Below, in pieces: positions 45,201 to 53,019 of a DNA stretch of 64,000 bases; the stretch's first letter is position 1; each line of letters begins with the position of its first letter. Position numbers and translations under genes: made by a program. Below the pieces are notes generated by a model that saw only the letters and a program-made list of their open reading frames with translations, did no database searches and was not told the origin of the DNA. The DNA comes from Marinoscillum sp040218045 (GTDB lineage: Bacteria; Bacteroidota; Bacteroidia; Cytophagales; Cyclobacteriaceae): positions 1-64,000 of the forward strand of contig JAVJQA010000009.1 in assembly GCA_040218045.1 (NCBI GenBank), in the 5' to 3' direction.

Positions 45201-45742
45201 GGCTTCTCACCTATTCCCTATTGTTTGGAATGAAAGGAGCTGCATTACGAGATGATGAGTTCATCGATGTTTTGAGTCTTTTCCAGTTTGCTGCTAATAA
45301 AGTACCCGAATTGGCCGAAGAAATTGGGGGCATACAAAAGCCTGAAGTCAGTCTGCCATCAGACGGCAAGAGTTTTGACATTGGCAGGTTGTCGACCTCA
45401 GATCGTGAACTGATAAAAATAGCCTCACCTAAACCGGTCTATGTTCATACCCGTTTTCAGGACGAATCCGCCATTTTTGACCGTCTGGGTGTAAGCGACC
45501 TCCTTGATTCAAAGTTGATTGAAATGAGCAAACAAAAAGACCCAAAACTGGTCTTTGTTGATGACAAAGACTTTAGTGGGGCCACAATTATCAATGGTCG
45601 TTATGAAGATACCAATGGATTGCTAAAAGCTAAATTGTACTTTATCAAAGATAATCAGGTGGCTCAAAAAGAGCTGGTGGAAGCCGTTAATGCAGATCAA
45701 CTGACAGATGAGATTATCAGGATGATCGAGCAATTCAAGTGA
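42209..45742 (+). CDS. Exported WD40-repeat protein with C-terminal caspase-like (C14) protease domain
   Basis: 1177 residues. The signal peptide is 'MFHKPLILSLLILQCIKGMAQ'. Residues ~25-630 form WD40-like blades (e.g. 'SVDGSNEVKVWDFQTTEEVY', 'TAGLDGIIRIWELDGKS'). A linker of beta-sandwich type follows (~690-790), then a caspase/metacaspase domain from ~797 ('SLYAIIAGSSDYKG') with catalytic His886 in 'FVYLAGHGV' and Cys944 in 'MIIDACHSG'. The C-terminal ~100 residues form another small domain. Both catalytic residues are present. WD40-caspase fusions occur in Bacteroidota, cyanobacteria and proteobacteria and are thought to be stress- or death-linked proteases; being exported argues for a periplasmic role. 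Monocistronic. Confidence 0.93.
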   Translation: MFHKPLILSLLILQCIKGMAQVDLIVPLGHSRKIVDFTVSPDNQWMASVDGSNEVKVWDFQTTEEVYHFKGHENATVAVAYHPIENVLVSADVTGKCITWDQGGTKLWSVHHGENISALAFSQSGDTLITIGGSKMKLWLESKLLDTWTSKIEKIEAATLTSDHQLVIGGTNGSVETYHLGRGNEKKSIRVSESDVLTMTSFSGQVFIGTQKGELISLNLKTLESKKERAMSLRVYDLTYVPSVGTLFAAGRDDKENLRAFDSDLKSTPLGIDWKEDTESEAFAFGIGVIKCNSDTTLLIADYNNRIRAYDFKNKKWSKSFKGRAAAIYDLSVDRTGTKLAIASNHDVIKVLDLTGTASDITFSSSAMGSRAIDFHPVNPVVAAYGLDEQITVTNLINNKTVFSLKANGKYRTTPVTFDPTGRYVLRKSSEEDFDFYNFQTSKPQNLKVKNGKDYVFSPDGRKLIFHTNNGIAVFDPITFQKLTELNLTDVQSIAISPSGMLTVLQKDDLTTDFYSLKDLTKTGSIQLSASSDVLKWSPDGKFLIGIRNSVKRGEPASDYSVKIYDPENGQVNKTLPGHSGFTYDIEFVNNKMLTAGLDGIIRIWELDGKSQEELGMLIPFEGQEYVVTTPKGLYDATAGASGELHYTKAGKLIALDQIKDHYYEPKLLSKILGLNSEQIRVSNNISGVGLYPEISLEHPLKNDGKLGINLNNSGGGIGRVLILINGKEVSSDVRAASTPANDRSLEIDYDITDHPFLYNDRVNKITIKAYNQDGSLSSDEKSLYVFGENKALEPPSLYAIIAGSSDYKGESLDLKYAAKDATDLANALNLSASKYLGAEKTNITLLTTEQEQSQWPTKQNIQKAFDEYKTKAKANDILFVYLAGHGVNQSGENSDFYYLTCSAESGDMNNTVLREESAISSREFTEYIKSVPALKQIMIIDACHSGRLASSLGSSRSAVSSTQIRALERMKDRTGLFVLAGSAADAVSYETTLYGQGLLTYSLLFGMKGAALRDDEFIDVLSLFQFAANKVPELAEEIGGIQKPEVSLPSDGKSFDIGRLSTSDRELIKIASPKPVYVHTRFQDESAIFDRLGVSDLLDSKLIEMSKQKDPKLVFVDDKDFSGATIINGRYEDTNGLLKAKLYFIKDNQVAQKELVEAVNADQLTDEIIRMIEQFK

Positions 45743-45755
45743 TCGATTCAATCGG

Positions 45756-45953
45756 TTACTGACAAACCACACAGTTACCGGACTCGGCATTTTCACAGGC
45801 GCTCAAGGTGGCATAGCAGTTTCCTCCTACGGCGCCATAAGGCGCATCATCAGGACAGTCAGTACAGCTTTCAGTGTCATCTTCACAAGAAACGAAAACT
45901 CCTAAAAATATGACCGAAAGAACCAGAAGTGTTCTCTTGATGTGGCTTTTCAT
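45756..45953 (-). CDS. Small cysteine-rich lipoprotein
   Basis: 65 residues. The lipobox is 'VFVSCEDD'. The mature part has six more cysteines, including CTDC and a terminal CVVC: 'ESCTDCPDDAPYGAVGGNCY' and 'ATLSACENAESGNCVVCQ'. A paralogue lies just upstream (46001-46207) with the same Cys layout. It could bind a metal or carry disulfides; no family is recognised. It is the last gene of the Ku-led operon. Confidence 0.7.
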   Translation of the reverse strand: MKSHIKRTLLVLSVIFLGVFVSCEDDTESCTDCPDDAPYGAVGGNCYATLSACENAESGNCVVCQ

Positions 45954-46000
45954 AAACTACAATAGGTTGAATGATTATTTGAAAGAACTAAGATTTCCGA

Positions 46001-46207
46001 TCAATTGCAAATCTCGCAGCTTCCTTTTTCCGAAGCCTCACAATCATCAATGGTAGCATAGCAGTTACCAGAGCCAGCTGCTGACCAAGGGAAATCAGGA
46101 TCGTCACAACCAGTACAGACGGATAGAAAATCATCGTCTGTACAATGCATTAATAATGCTATCGATGAGAAGAACAATAAAAAAATAGTTAGTCTGAATT
46201 TTTTCAT
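46001..46207 (-). CDS. Small cysteine-rich lipoprotein (paralogue)
   Basis: 68 residues, lipobox 'ALLMHCTDD'. The mature part 'VCTGCDDPDFPWSAAGSGNC' followed by 'YATIDDCEASEKGSCEICN' shares Cys spacing with the gene at 45756: C-x2-C, NCYAT, a C after five residues, and a terminal C-x2-C. It starts 2 bp after the stop of the upstream gene (46210), so it is cotranscribed with the Ku operon. Confidence 0.72.
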   Translation of the reverse strand: MKKFRLTIFLLFFSSIALLMHCTDDDFLSVCTGCDDPDFPWSAAGSGNCYATIDDCEASEKGSCEICN

Positions 46208-46209
46208 AT

Positions 46210-46572
46210 TTACATTGCTTGACGTCCCTGATCCGGTTTCTTGGAGCCCTTGGCTTTTTCCATTGGCTTCTTGCCCTGTAAGATCAAATATCCTGCCGCT
46301 TTTTCTAGCAGCTCCTCATTCCCATGATAGTCGAAACCAATATTGTTCAGGTCACGGATAAGCTTACCATATTCCTCAATTCTTACAGATTTAAAACTCT
46401 CTCCATTTTGAAGATAAACCGCTTCAATAATCCCAAGTGATCGTTTTAGAATTTCATACAACTTGATTGATTGGTCGTCGTGCTGATGTAGAGATTGCTT
46501 GGAGTAAACTTCGGGAACCAATTCCTTCAGTCTTTCAAAATGCTCGCTTAAGATTTCATTTTTTCTGGTCAT
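46210..46572 (-). CDS. Helical protein with lysine-rich tail, unknown function (Ku operon)
   Basis: 120 residues, soluble, predicted all-helical: 'NEILSEHFERLKELVPEVYS', 'YEILKRSLGIIEAVYLQNGE'. The C-terminal tail 'GKKPMEKAKGSKKPDQG' resembles the lysine-rich tail of the Ku protein encoded two genes upstream ('EKKPMKKAKNEEKTSKAK'). The ATG overlaps the stop of the TPR gene by one base (TAATG), so translation is coupled. A role alongside Ku at DNA ends is possible; this is inference from context. Confidence 0.7.
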   Translation of the reverse strand: MTRKNEILSEHFERLKELVPEVYSKQSLHQHDDQSIKLYEILKRSLGIIEAVYLQNGESFKSVRIEEYGKLIRDLNNIGFDYHGNEELLEKAAGYLILQGKKPMEKAKGSKKPDQGRQAM

Positions 46573-47192
46573 TACGCAAAGGATTTTAATGTTTTGATTA
46601 ATTCAGATGCTATTTTGTGATCGTTGTCCGGGGACAACATGATGTATTTATCTATGACGTTGATCGCTTCATTGTAAGCCTTTAACGAAATCAAAACCAA
46701 TCCGAGGTTATAGTAACTATTAGGAAAGTCCGGATCGATATTGATGGATACCTCGTAATGTGTTTTTGCAAGAGGAAGGTTTCCCATTTCAGAATACACG
46801 TTTGCGAGATTGTAGTGCGCTTCGAAATGTCTCGGTTCTAGTTCGAGACATTTAGTCAGGTAATCGATGCTCTTTGCCAACTCGCCCTGTTGCGACTTGA
46901 GAATCCCCAGATTGCAATAAGCATCCACTTCAGATTCTTTATTTTTTATGGCTAGCAAATAATATTTTTCTGCATCAGGTTGGTTTTGTTCGTCGAGTTC
47001 AAGCGCCTCATCAAAAAAACCTCCCGATTGTGGCATGCTAACCACACGGCCCTCTTTCTTTTCAATATTGGGTTGGTTGAATAAGTTGAGTTGGCCAAAG
47101 TCTTCAGGATCACGACCCCTTCTCTTTCGCCTGACCTTTTTTGGCCCCAGTTTTTCTGGAGGTGTCACCGGAAATTTGACGATCCTCGTCAT
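46572..47192 (-). CDS. TPR-repeat protein with basic N-terminus (Ku operon)
   Basis: 206 residues. The N-terminal 60 are basic and probably disordered ('KLGPKKVRRKRRGRDPEDFG'). From ~65 on there are four TPR-like units: 'AEKYYLLAIKNKESEVDAYC', 'LAKSIDYLTKCLELEPRHFE', 'LPLAKTHYEVSINIDPDFPN', 'YNEAINVIDKYIMLSPDNDH'. TPRs mediate protein-protein contacts. It starts 3 bp after the Ku gene and overlaps the next gene by one base, so it is a likely accessory of the Ku protein or the lipoproteins. Confidence 0.82.
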   Translation of the reverse strand: MTRIVKFPVTPPEKLGPKKVRRKRRGRDPEDFGQLNLFNQPNIEKKEGRVVSMPQSGGFFDEALELDEQNQPDAEKYYLLAIKNKESEVDAYCNLGILKSQQGELAKSIDYLTKCLELEPRHFEAHYNLANVYSEMGNLPLAKTHYEVSINIDPDFPNSYYNLGLVLISLKAYNEAINVIDKYIMLSPDNDHKIASELIKTLKSFA

Positions 47193-47195
47193 TGA

Positions 47196-48035
47196 TTAGC
47201 TTGCTTTTCTTTTTGCTTTACTCGTCTTCTCTTCATTTTTAGCCTTTTTCATCGGCTTCTTCTCTGCCTTAGCCTGTTCGATACTTTGTTTCAAAGCTGT
47301 CATGATGTCAACTACTTCAGGTTCTTCTTCACTTATACTTACAATCTCTTTACCCTCGATCTTGTTAATGATCATATCCTTAAGTGCTCCGTTATAGCGG
47401 TCCTCCAACTTAATGTCATCAAACTTCTTGGTCATTGAATCAATCAGCGTATTGGCCATTTTGAGTTGTTCGGCCTCAATCTCCTGAGTCTCACCTAGTT
47501 TAGGAACATCGCTGATGTTACGCACTTCGTCAGGGTATCTCAATTTGTAGAGTAGGATTCCCTTTTCGTGGGGGGTTAGCAAAACGACGTTCTCACGATC
47601 ACGGAGGACTACTTTCCCCACGCCTACTTTACCTGATTTCTTAAGCGCTTCCGAAAGCAACTGATAAGTCTTGGCAGCTACATCACCATCCGGTCCTGCA
47701 AAGTAGGGTGAGTCAAACAGGGTTGGGTGGACTTCTTTAGTGTCAACAAACCCTTCAATTTCAATCACCTTGGTGCTTTTTAGTTTCACCTTGTCAAAGT
47801 CATCATTGTCTACAATGACAAACTGCCCGGGCTCGTATTGATAGCCCTTTACAATATCTTCTGCACGTAAGGTCTCACCAGTTACCTTGTCCTTCTTTTC
47901 GTACTTAACAGGGTTTTTTGTTTCCTTGGCAAGCAGATTGAATTTAACTGACTGCTGATTGTCAATAGCATTATAAATCCTTATCGGAATAGTGACCAAT
48001 GAAAACCGGATATGTCCTTTCCAAATTGCTCTCAT
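47196..48035 (-). CDS. ku: Ku DNA end-binding protein of bacterial NHEJ
   Basis: 279 residues. 'MRAIWKGHIRFSLVTIPIRI' is the canonical start; 'GYQYEPGQFVIVDNDDFDKV' and 'IEIEGFVDTKEVHP' (nearly as written at ~95-108) belong to the ring-forming Ku core, and 'KVVLRDRENVVLLTPHEKGI' to the later core. The lysine-rich tail (~250-279) is typical of DNA-contacting bacterial Ku C-termini. Homodimeric Ku threads onto broken DNA ends and recruits LigD, whose gene is 5 kb away (53020-55335). Here Ku heads a five-gene operon: TPR protein, helical protein and two small lipoproteins. Confidence 0.96.
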   Translation of the reverse strand: MRAIWKGHIRFSLVTIPIRIYNAIDNQQSVKFNLLAKETKNPVKYEKKDKVTGETLRAEDIVKGYQYEPGQFVIVDNDDFDKVKLKSTKVIEIEGFVDTKEVHPTLFDSPYFAGPDGDVAAKTYQLLSEALKKSGKVGVGKVVLRDRENVVLLTPHEKGILLYKLRYPDEVRNISDVPKLGETQEIEAEQLKMANTLIDSMTKKFDDIKLEDRYNGALKDMIINKIEGKEIVSISEEEPEVVDIMTALKQSIEQAKAEKKPMKKAKNEEKTSKAKRKAS

Positions 48036-48284
48036 AGCTTATCGTGTTAACTTTCACCAGAAAGTTAATGAATATTAAATAATAAATCCAACTAAACACA
48101 CTTAAAATACTGTATATCAATTGTATATGTGATCAAATCATCTTGTTTTGTGCTACTCCCCCATTGATACTGTTGTGAACTACTTTATTATTCAATTGGT
48201 TTTGTATGAAGATCGTTCAAAGAAACAATTTCTCAGCGGCAAAAACGTTCAAACTTTAACCAATCAAATACAGAATAATCATTT

Positions 48285-48917
48285 ATGAAGTTAAAGATTA
48301 TCGTGGTTCTTTCCTTGGTCATACTCCAATTTGAAGCCTCTGCACAAGGACATTTTGGAGCTTATATGCAAACCAATCAGAGCACAATGTCAGTGAGAAG
48401 TCTTGAGCATCCTGACTTTGGCACCTACAAGTATTCTTACATTTCAGGCATAGGATGTGGTGTGATTTACGAGGTGGATCTAAACCACCATTTATCCCTG
48501 AGCCATCGGCTAAATTATTCCCAGAAGGGTTTTGCCACTTACAAATTTTCTGAAGACAATCAGCTTACCAACCAAAAGGAGAGCTTTGCATTTCATTATA
48601 TTCGACTTGATGAGTTTTTTAAATTCTGGTTTGAGAAAAATCGCGGTAATTCAGGTTATGTCATGGCCGGACTTAGAAATGAGTTACTGGTCGCTCGTGA
48701 GTTAAAAGAAAATTTTAGACAACCTCAGACTGGTGAGTTGATTGATATTGAAAACTTTAATCAATGGAATTTTGGTGGGGTTTTTGGCGCTGGATTGAAA
48801 AATTGCAATACATTTATAGAAGGCGGAATTGATATGGACCTAGCTCCTGCATTGGAAACAGAAACGACAAAAGTAAGAGGGATCACCTGGTTTGCGAATA
48901 TTGGGATCATTATCTAA
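48285..48917 (+). CDS. Outer-membrane beta-barrel protein
   Basis: 210 residues. Signal peptide 'MKLKIIVVLSLVILQFEASA'. The rest is built of alternating strands ('HLSLSHRLNYSQKGFATYKF', 'WNFGGVFGAGLKNCNTFIEG') ending 'RGITWFANIGIII', typical of the small OmpW/PorT-like barrel family of Bacteroidota. A distant paralogue is at 56370-56954. Function unknown. Confidence 0.78.
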   Translation: MKLKIIVVLSLVILQFEASAQGHFGAYMQTNQSTMSVRSLEHPDFGTYKYSYISGIGCGVIYEVDLNHHLSLSHRLNYSQKGFATYKFSEDNQLTNQKESFAFHYIRLDEFFKFWFEKNRGNSGYVMAGLRNELLVARELKENFRQPQTGELIDIENFNQWNFGGVFGAGLKNCNTFIEGGIDMDLAPALETETTKVRGITWFANIGIII

Positions 48918-49000
48918 ATCGTTCTTTTTAGCTCAAATCGGTAATAAATCTTCCTTTTGTTTGAAGGAAATATAATTTTGAAGCTACTTTTGTTTCCAAT

Positions 49001-49384
49001 ATGTCGCTTTTACGCCCGTATCTTATTTCAATTTTAATCCTGGCAAATCTGGGCAGTGCACTTATTGTGCCTTTGGTCTATTTGGATTTTGAGGTGCGGA
49101 AAGAATACATCCAAAGAGTACTTTGCATCAAAAGGGACAAGCCAATTACTATATGTGGCGGTAGCTGTTACCTGGCCAAAAGACTTCATCATGCTGAAAA
49201 GTCTCAAGACCAAACCGAAGTAGCCACACCTCCTGCCTTCACTTTTTTCTCAAAAGACCTCCTGGAATTTTCTTTGATCAGAAGACAAGTACTGATTAAG
49301 ACTACAGAGCACCTCTCTTTCAATGATCTGTTTCCAGGATCATTACCTGCTTTCGATATTTTTCATCCCCCAAGGAAGGCTTAA
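49001..49384 (+). CDS. Membrane-anchored small protein preceding the MbnP operon
   Basis: 127 residues. An N-terminal hydrophobic helix (~7-30: 'LISILILANLGSALIVPLVY') is followed by 'CIKRDKPITICGGSCYLAKR', with three cysteines including C-x3-C, and a hydrophilic tail with histidines. In Bacteroidota such proteins commonly lie beside copper or cytochrome-related genes, and this one is 92 bp upstream of the first MbnP gene. A metal-related role is possible but unproven. Confidence 0.65.
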   Translation: MSLLRPYLISILILANLGSALIVPLVYLDFEVRKEYIQRVLCIKRDKPITICGGSCYLAKRLHHAEKSQDQTEVATPPAFTFFSKDLLEFSLIRRQVLIKTTEHLSFNDLFPGSLPAFDIFHPPRKA

Positions 49385-49476
49385 TAACTACTTAAGGTTT
49401 CTATTAATACAAAGGATACCCATATTGGCTTTGGTGTAACACCTCTGCTTATTGGTATTACACAAAAACATACACG

Positions 49477-50274
49477 ATGAAAAATATCAAAATACTAGCG
49501 ATACTATCGCTTTCAATACTTCTATGGTCTTGTGATAAGGATAACGACATGACCAAAGAAACTCAAGGGACAGTAACACTCAACTTTGACAATGTAGCAG
49601 GTGAGGCAGACCTGACACTAGCTGTGGATGGATCAACAGAATACCCCTACTCCAATGCCAATGATCAGGCTTTCAACGTTCGAATGATGGGTTACTACAT
49701 TAGCAAAATCAAACTCACTGGAGACAACCTGATGTATGAAGATGAGGCATATGCTGATACTGAGATCTCCAAAGGTTACTATCATGTACAGGAAAGCGTC
49801 TCTGGCTCAGCTATGATCGAATTGGCTGATGTGCCCTCTGGATCATATTCTCAAATCACTTTTACACTCGGCATAGATGGATCTACCGTTCAGGAAGGTG
49901 CCCTTGGCGGTGTTCTCAATCCTGAAAACGGAGCGTGGTTTTGGAATTGGAATGTAGGCTATATAGCGTTTGCCCTAGAGGGAAGTGCTGAAGATGCAGG
50001 CTCTGAAAACAAACAAATAGCTTTTCACATTGGGGGATGGGGTGATCCTAACAATATCAAGGAAATCTCCCTGGACTTACCAACAGCTTTAGTTGTAGGT
50101 GATCAAACCTCATCAATGGCACATATCAAAGTAGATGCTTTGAAAACATTTACTGGCCATATGAACGTGGATTTTGCGTCAACTTTCTCGGTTCATTCAC
50201 CAGCTGCAGGGGAACACATCGCTTATAATGTTGCTGATGCATTTTATGCCCACCATGTCATGAATAACCAGTAA
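49477..50274 (+). CDS. MbnP-family lipoprotein (first copy)
   Basis: 265 residues. Lipobox 'SILLWSCDKD'. MbnP domain: 'VTLNFDNVAG', 'YPYSNANDQAFNVRMMGYYI', 'SKGYYHVQESVSGSAMIELA', the Trp-rich 'PENGAWFWNWNVGYIAFALE', 'FHIGGW', and a C-terminal FSVHSPAAG-like segment. MbnP proteins bind copper after a Trp is oxidised to kynurenine by the di-haem partner MbnH. The next gene (1 bp away) is a second MbnP, then MbnH. Confidence 0.92.
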   Translation: MKNIKILAILSLSILLWSCDKDNDMTKETQGTVTLNFDNVAGEADLTLAVDGSTEYPYSNANDQAFNVRMMGYYISKIKLTGDNLMYEDEAYADTEISKGYYHVQESVSGSAMIELADVPSGSYSQITFTLGIDGSTVQEGALGGVLNPENGAWFWNWNVGYIAFALEGSAEDAGSENKQIAFHIGGWGDPNNIKEISLDLPTALVVGDQTSSMAHIKVDALKTFTGHMNVDFASTFSVHSPAAGEHIAYNVADAFYAHHVMNNQ

Positions 50275-50275
50275 A

Positions 50276-51079
50276 ATGAAGTTGCCAATTTTATTAATAA
50301 CATCCATTACACTCATTGCCTCCTGTTCGGGAGGTGATGAGGTTGATCAAACTGAAAACGGCTATTTCAAGCTTCAGTTTGATCAGTCAGTTTCAGGAAA
50401 AAGCACAAAAACACTCTCTGCCCCACTTGAAGAGAATTATCCTTACACCAACTCATTGGGGCAACCTTATAACCTGACTACAATCAGGTATATTATAAGT
50501 GAAGTGGTTCTGGAAGGGCCAAACGGAGCATACTTTGAAGATGAGCTTTTGGTTTCACGGGATGAGACTAAAGGCTATTATCTGATCGACGAAAGTGATA
50601 TTCCAAGTCAATCCATAAATTTGGAAAACATCCCTCCAGGTACTTATAATAAAGTATCTTTTACTTTAGGTGTGAATGAGGATGGTGTAGAACAAGGTAC
50701 AGGCATTTTTCTGAGCGGTATGTTCTGGACATGGAACAGTGGGTACATTGCGTTAAAAGTAGAGGGTCAGTCCCCTGATTCCCCTGGAGAAGCTTTTGGG
50801 GACAGTATTGAGGAAACCAATCCATTTGGGTTTGCTTATCACATTGGTGGGTGGAATGAACCCAACAACAATCAGCGTTATGCTTTAGAGTTTGAACCCC
50901 TACTTGTAGACCCTCAATATCGGCCAAAGGCCCATATCGCGATGATAGTGAACAACATTTTTGATGGCGTGAATCCGGTAGACTTTTCTGATAAAAATAG
51001 CGTACATACGCCCGGCGAAGGAACAGAGATCACTGAGAACCTTGATCATCTTTTTGAAATAGCACATGTCCATCAGTAG
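50276..51079 (+). CDS. MbnP-family lipoprotein (second copy)
   Basis: 267 residues. Lipobox 'TLIASCSGG'. Same plan as the preceding gene: 'YPYTNSLGQPYNLTTIRYII', 'GYYLIDESDIPSQSINLENI', 'GMFWTWNSGYIALKVEG', 'AYHIGGWNEPNNN', 'NSVHTPGEG'. It starts 1 bp after the first copy and overlaps the MbnH gene by 14 bp, so the three are cotranscribed. The two copies differ around the central Trp cluster (WFWNWN versus MFWTWN), so they may differ in modification or copper binding. Confidence 0.92.
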   Translation: MKLPILLITSITLIASCSGGDEVDQTENGYFKLQFDQSVSGKSTKTLSAPLEENYPYTNSLGQPYNLTTIRYIISEVVLEGPNGAYFEDELLVSRDETKGYYLIDESDIPSQSINLENIPPGTYNKVSFTLGVNEDGVEQGTGIFLSGMFWTWNSGYIALKVEGQSPDSPGEAFGDSIEETNPFGFAYHIGGWNEPNNNQRYALEFEPLLVDPQYRPKAHIAMIVNNIFDGVNPVDFSDKNSVHTPGEGTEITENLDHLFEIAHVHQ

Positions 51080-52073
51080 ATACGTTTTCGGTTTAGGAAT
51101 ATTACTTCTGGTTTGTGCATGTCATGATAATGCTGAAGTAGAGGCTTTTGGTTTCGAAAAACCGGCGCACTTTCCCGAGCCCACATACACTTTTGACAAC
51201 AATCCAGTAACAGAAGCTGGTTTTATCCTTGGTAAGAGAATCTTCAATGATGGCTCACTCTCACGCGATGGTTCTGTATCTTGTGCATCTTGTCACGACC
51301 AGGCTGCTGCGTTTTCTGATCCCCAGCATCGGTTGAGTATCGGGATAGATGGTCGGGTTGGAGATCGCAATGCACCCCAAATTGCCAATCTGGCTTTTAT
51401 GAAAAATTTCTTCTGGGATGGTGGGGTCATACATGTTGATTTCATTCCTCTAAATGCCATTGAGAACCCGAAAGAAATGGATGAAAAGCCAACGGAGGTG
51501 ATCAAAAAGCTGCAAACTGACACCAAATACCCAGAACTATTTCAGCAAGCCTTTGGCACACCGGAAATCACAACACCTAGAATGCTCCATGCTTTATCTC
51601 AATTTATGGTCATGATGGTTTCATCCAACTCCGCCTATGACAAATACCTGCTCGGACAAGAAGCACTCACTCAAGAGGAGTTGAAAGGCCTTGAGCTGTT
51701 TGATGAAAAATGCAGCTCTTGCCATAGTGGAGTGCTATTTACTGATCAAACTTTTAGAAACAATGGCCTGGATTCTGAATTCACTGATTTAGGACGTGGA
51801 GTCATCACAGAAAAGGACGACGATTATGGTAAGTTCAAAGTGCCAAATTTACGAAATGTGGAACTTACAGCTCCATATATGCATGATGGACGTTTTGAGT
51901 CACTGGCAGAAGTGTTGGAACACTACACAAACAACATCCAGCATTCCGGTACGCTCGACCCTCAGTTAAAAGATGGTATCGCAATGAGTGAGGAAGAAAA
52001 ATCGCATATTATCTCCTTTCTCGAAAGCCTAACGGATTACGATTTTATTGCAAACCCTCAGTTTTTCAAATGA
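51066..52073 (+). CDS. Di-haem cytochrome c peroxidase family protein, MbnH-like
   Basis: 335 residues, lipoprotein-type signal peptide ending 'LLVCACHDN'. It has two c-type haem motifs, 'VSCASCHDQAAAF' (CASCH) and 'DEKCSSCHSGVLF' (CSSCH), plus 'NAPQIANLAFMKNFFWDGGV' and 'TAPYMHDGRFESLAEVLEHY', the pattern of BCCP/MauG-type enzymes. Its place directly after two MbnP genes points to MbnH, which oxidises a Trp of MbnP to kynurenine, rather than to H2O2 detoxification. Exported, membrane-anchored. Confidence 0.93.
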   Translation: MSISRYVFGLGILLLVCACHDNAEVEAFGFEKPAHFPEPTYTFDNNPVTEAGFILGKRIFNDGSLSRDGSVSCASCHDQAAAFSDPQHRLSIGIDGRVGDRNAPQIANLAFMKNFFWDGGVIHVDFIPLNAIENPKEMDEKPTEVIKKLQTDTKYPELFQQAFGTPEITTPRMLHALSQFMVMMVSSNSAYDKYLLGQEALTQEELKGLELFDEKCSSCHSGVLFTDQTFRNNGLDSEFTDLGRGVITEKDDDYGKFKVPNLRNVELTAPYMHDGRFESLAEVLEHYTNNIQHSGTLDPQLKDGIAMSEEEKSHIISFLESLTDYDFIANPQFFK

Positions 52074-53005
52074 ATTTATTCAAGAAATTATTAATCATTT
52101 CTCTTCTATCCATAACAAGTTTTTCCTTGCAGGCCTGTGATGTATGTGGTTGTGGAGTGAGTGCCTCCTTTTTTGGTACGCTCCCTTCAGGCAACGCTCA
52201 TTTCTTAGGGTTAAGGTACGGTTATTCAACTTTTGATGCCTCTGTCGATTATCACTCCAACCTCATAGAAGATGAATATTCACATGACAGATTTCATCGA
52301 ACAGAACTGATTGGTAGGTTTGCCGTTTCGGACATGTTGATGTTGGCTGCCAACATACCATACCTGATCAATAGAGCTGAGGGCTATCCAGATAACCACT
52401 CTATACAGGGTATTGGAGATGCCAGTGTCCTGCTCTATTTCAAGCCTGATCTCAACAAGAAACTGAAACTGTCTCAGCACATATTGTTTATAGGTGCCGG
52501 AGTGGAACTTCCTTTTGGTGAACATAAATCAGGCAATGACGGACAAACACTCAATCGCAACTTTCAGTTGGGTAGCGGAAGTTATGATTTGTTGTTATCT
52601 GGAAATTACACTTTTCGAAAATCCAATTTGGGATTTAACATGGAATCTTCCTATAAAGTAAACAATAGTGCAAAAGACGGATATCGCTTTGGCAATCAGG
52701 GCACTGTAAGTCTCAATGTGCTCTATTACAAGGAGATGAACAAATTGTCTTTGATAGGGTTCTTAGGTAGTTATTTTGAATCCTCTGATGTACATGACCT
52801 ATCTGAAGTCATACAGGTTAATACCGGAGGTAGTGCCCTTTTTGGAACGGCTGGAATTCAGATTTTTACTGGCAGGGTTACTTTTAACGGACAATATCAA
52901 TTGCCATTGCTGCAAGTATATGATACTGATCAGTACTCAAGCATTTCTGGAAACAGTCGATTTTCTATTGGAGTGTTTTACAATTTCAAAACCAAATCAC
53001 TGTAA
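52070..53005 (+). CDS. Outer-membrane-type beta-barrel protein of the MbnP/MbnH operon
   Basis: 311 residues. The signal peptide ends near residue 22, followed directly by 'CDVCGCGVSASFFGTLPSG', a C-x2-C-x-C motif able to bind copper, and then a strand-rich region ('NAHFLGLRYGYSTFDASVDY', 'FLGLRYG', 'LNVLYYKEM', 'FSIGVFYNFKTK'). Proteins of this kind regularly follow MbnP/MbnH genes in Bacteroidota. The start overlaps the MbnH stop (ATGA). Convergent with ligD, 14 bp apart. Confidence 0.85.
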   Translation: MNLFKKLLIISLLSITSFSLQACDVCGCGVSASFFGTLPSGNAHFLGLRYGYSTFDASVDYHSNLIEDEYSHDRFHRTELIGRFAVSDMLMLAANIPYLINRAEGYPDNHSIQGIGDASVLLYFKPDLNKKLKLSQHILFIGAGVELPFGEHKSGNDGQTLNRNFQLGSGSYDLLLSGNYTFRKSNLGFNMESSYKVNNSAKDGYRFGNQGTVSLNVLYYKEMNKLSLIGFLGSYFESSDVHDLSEVIQVNTGGSALFGTAGIQIFTGRVTFNGQYQLPLLQVYDTDQYSSISGNSRFSIGVFYNFKTKSL

Positions 53006-53019
53006 CTCTATTGCACTAT

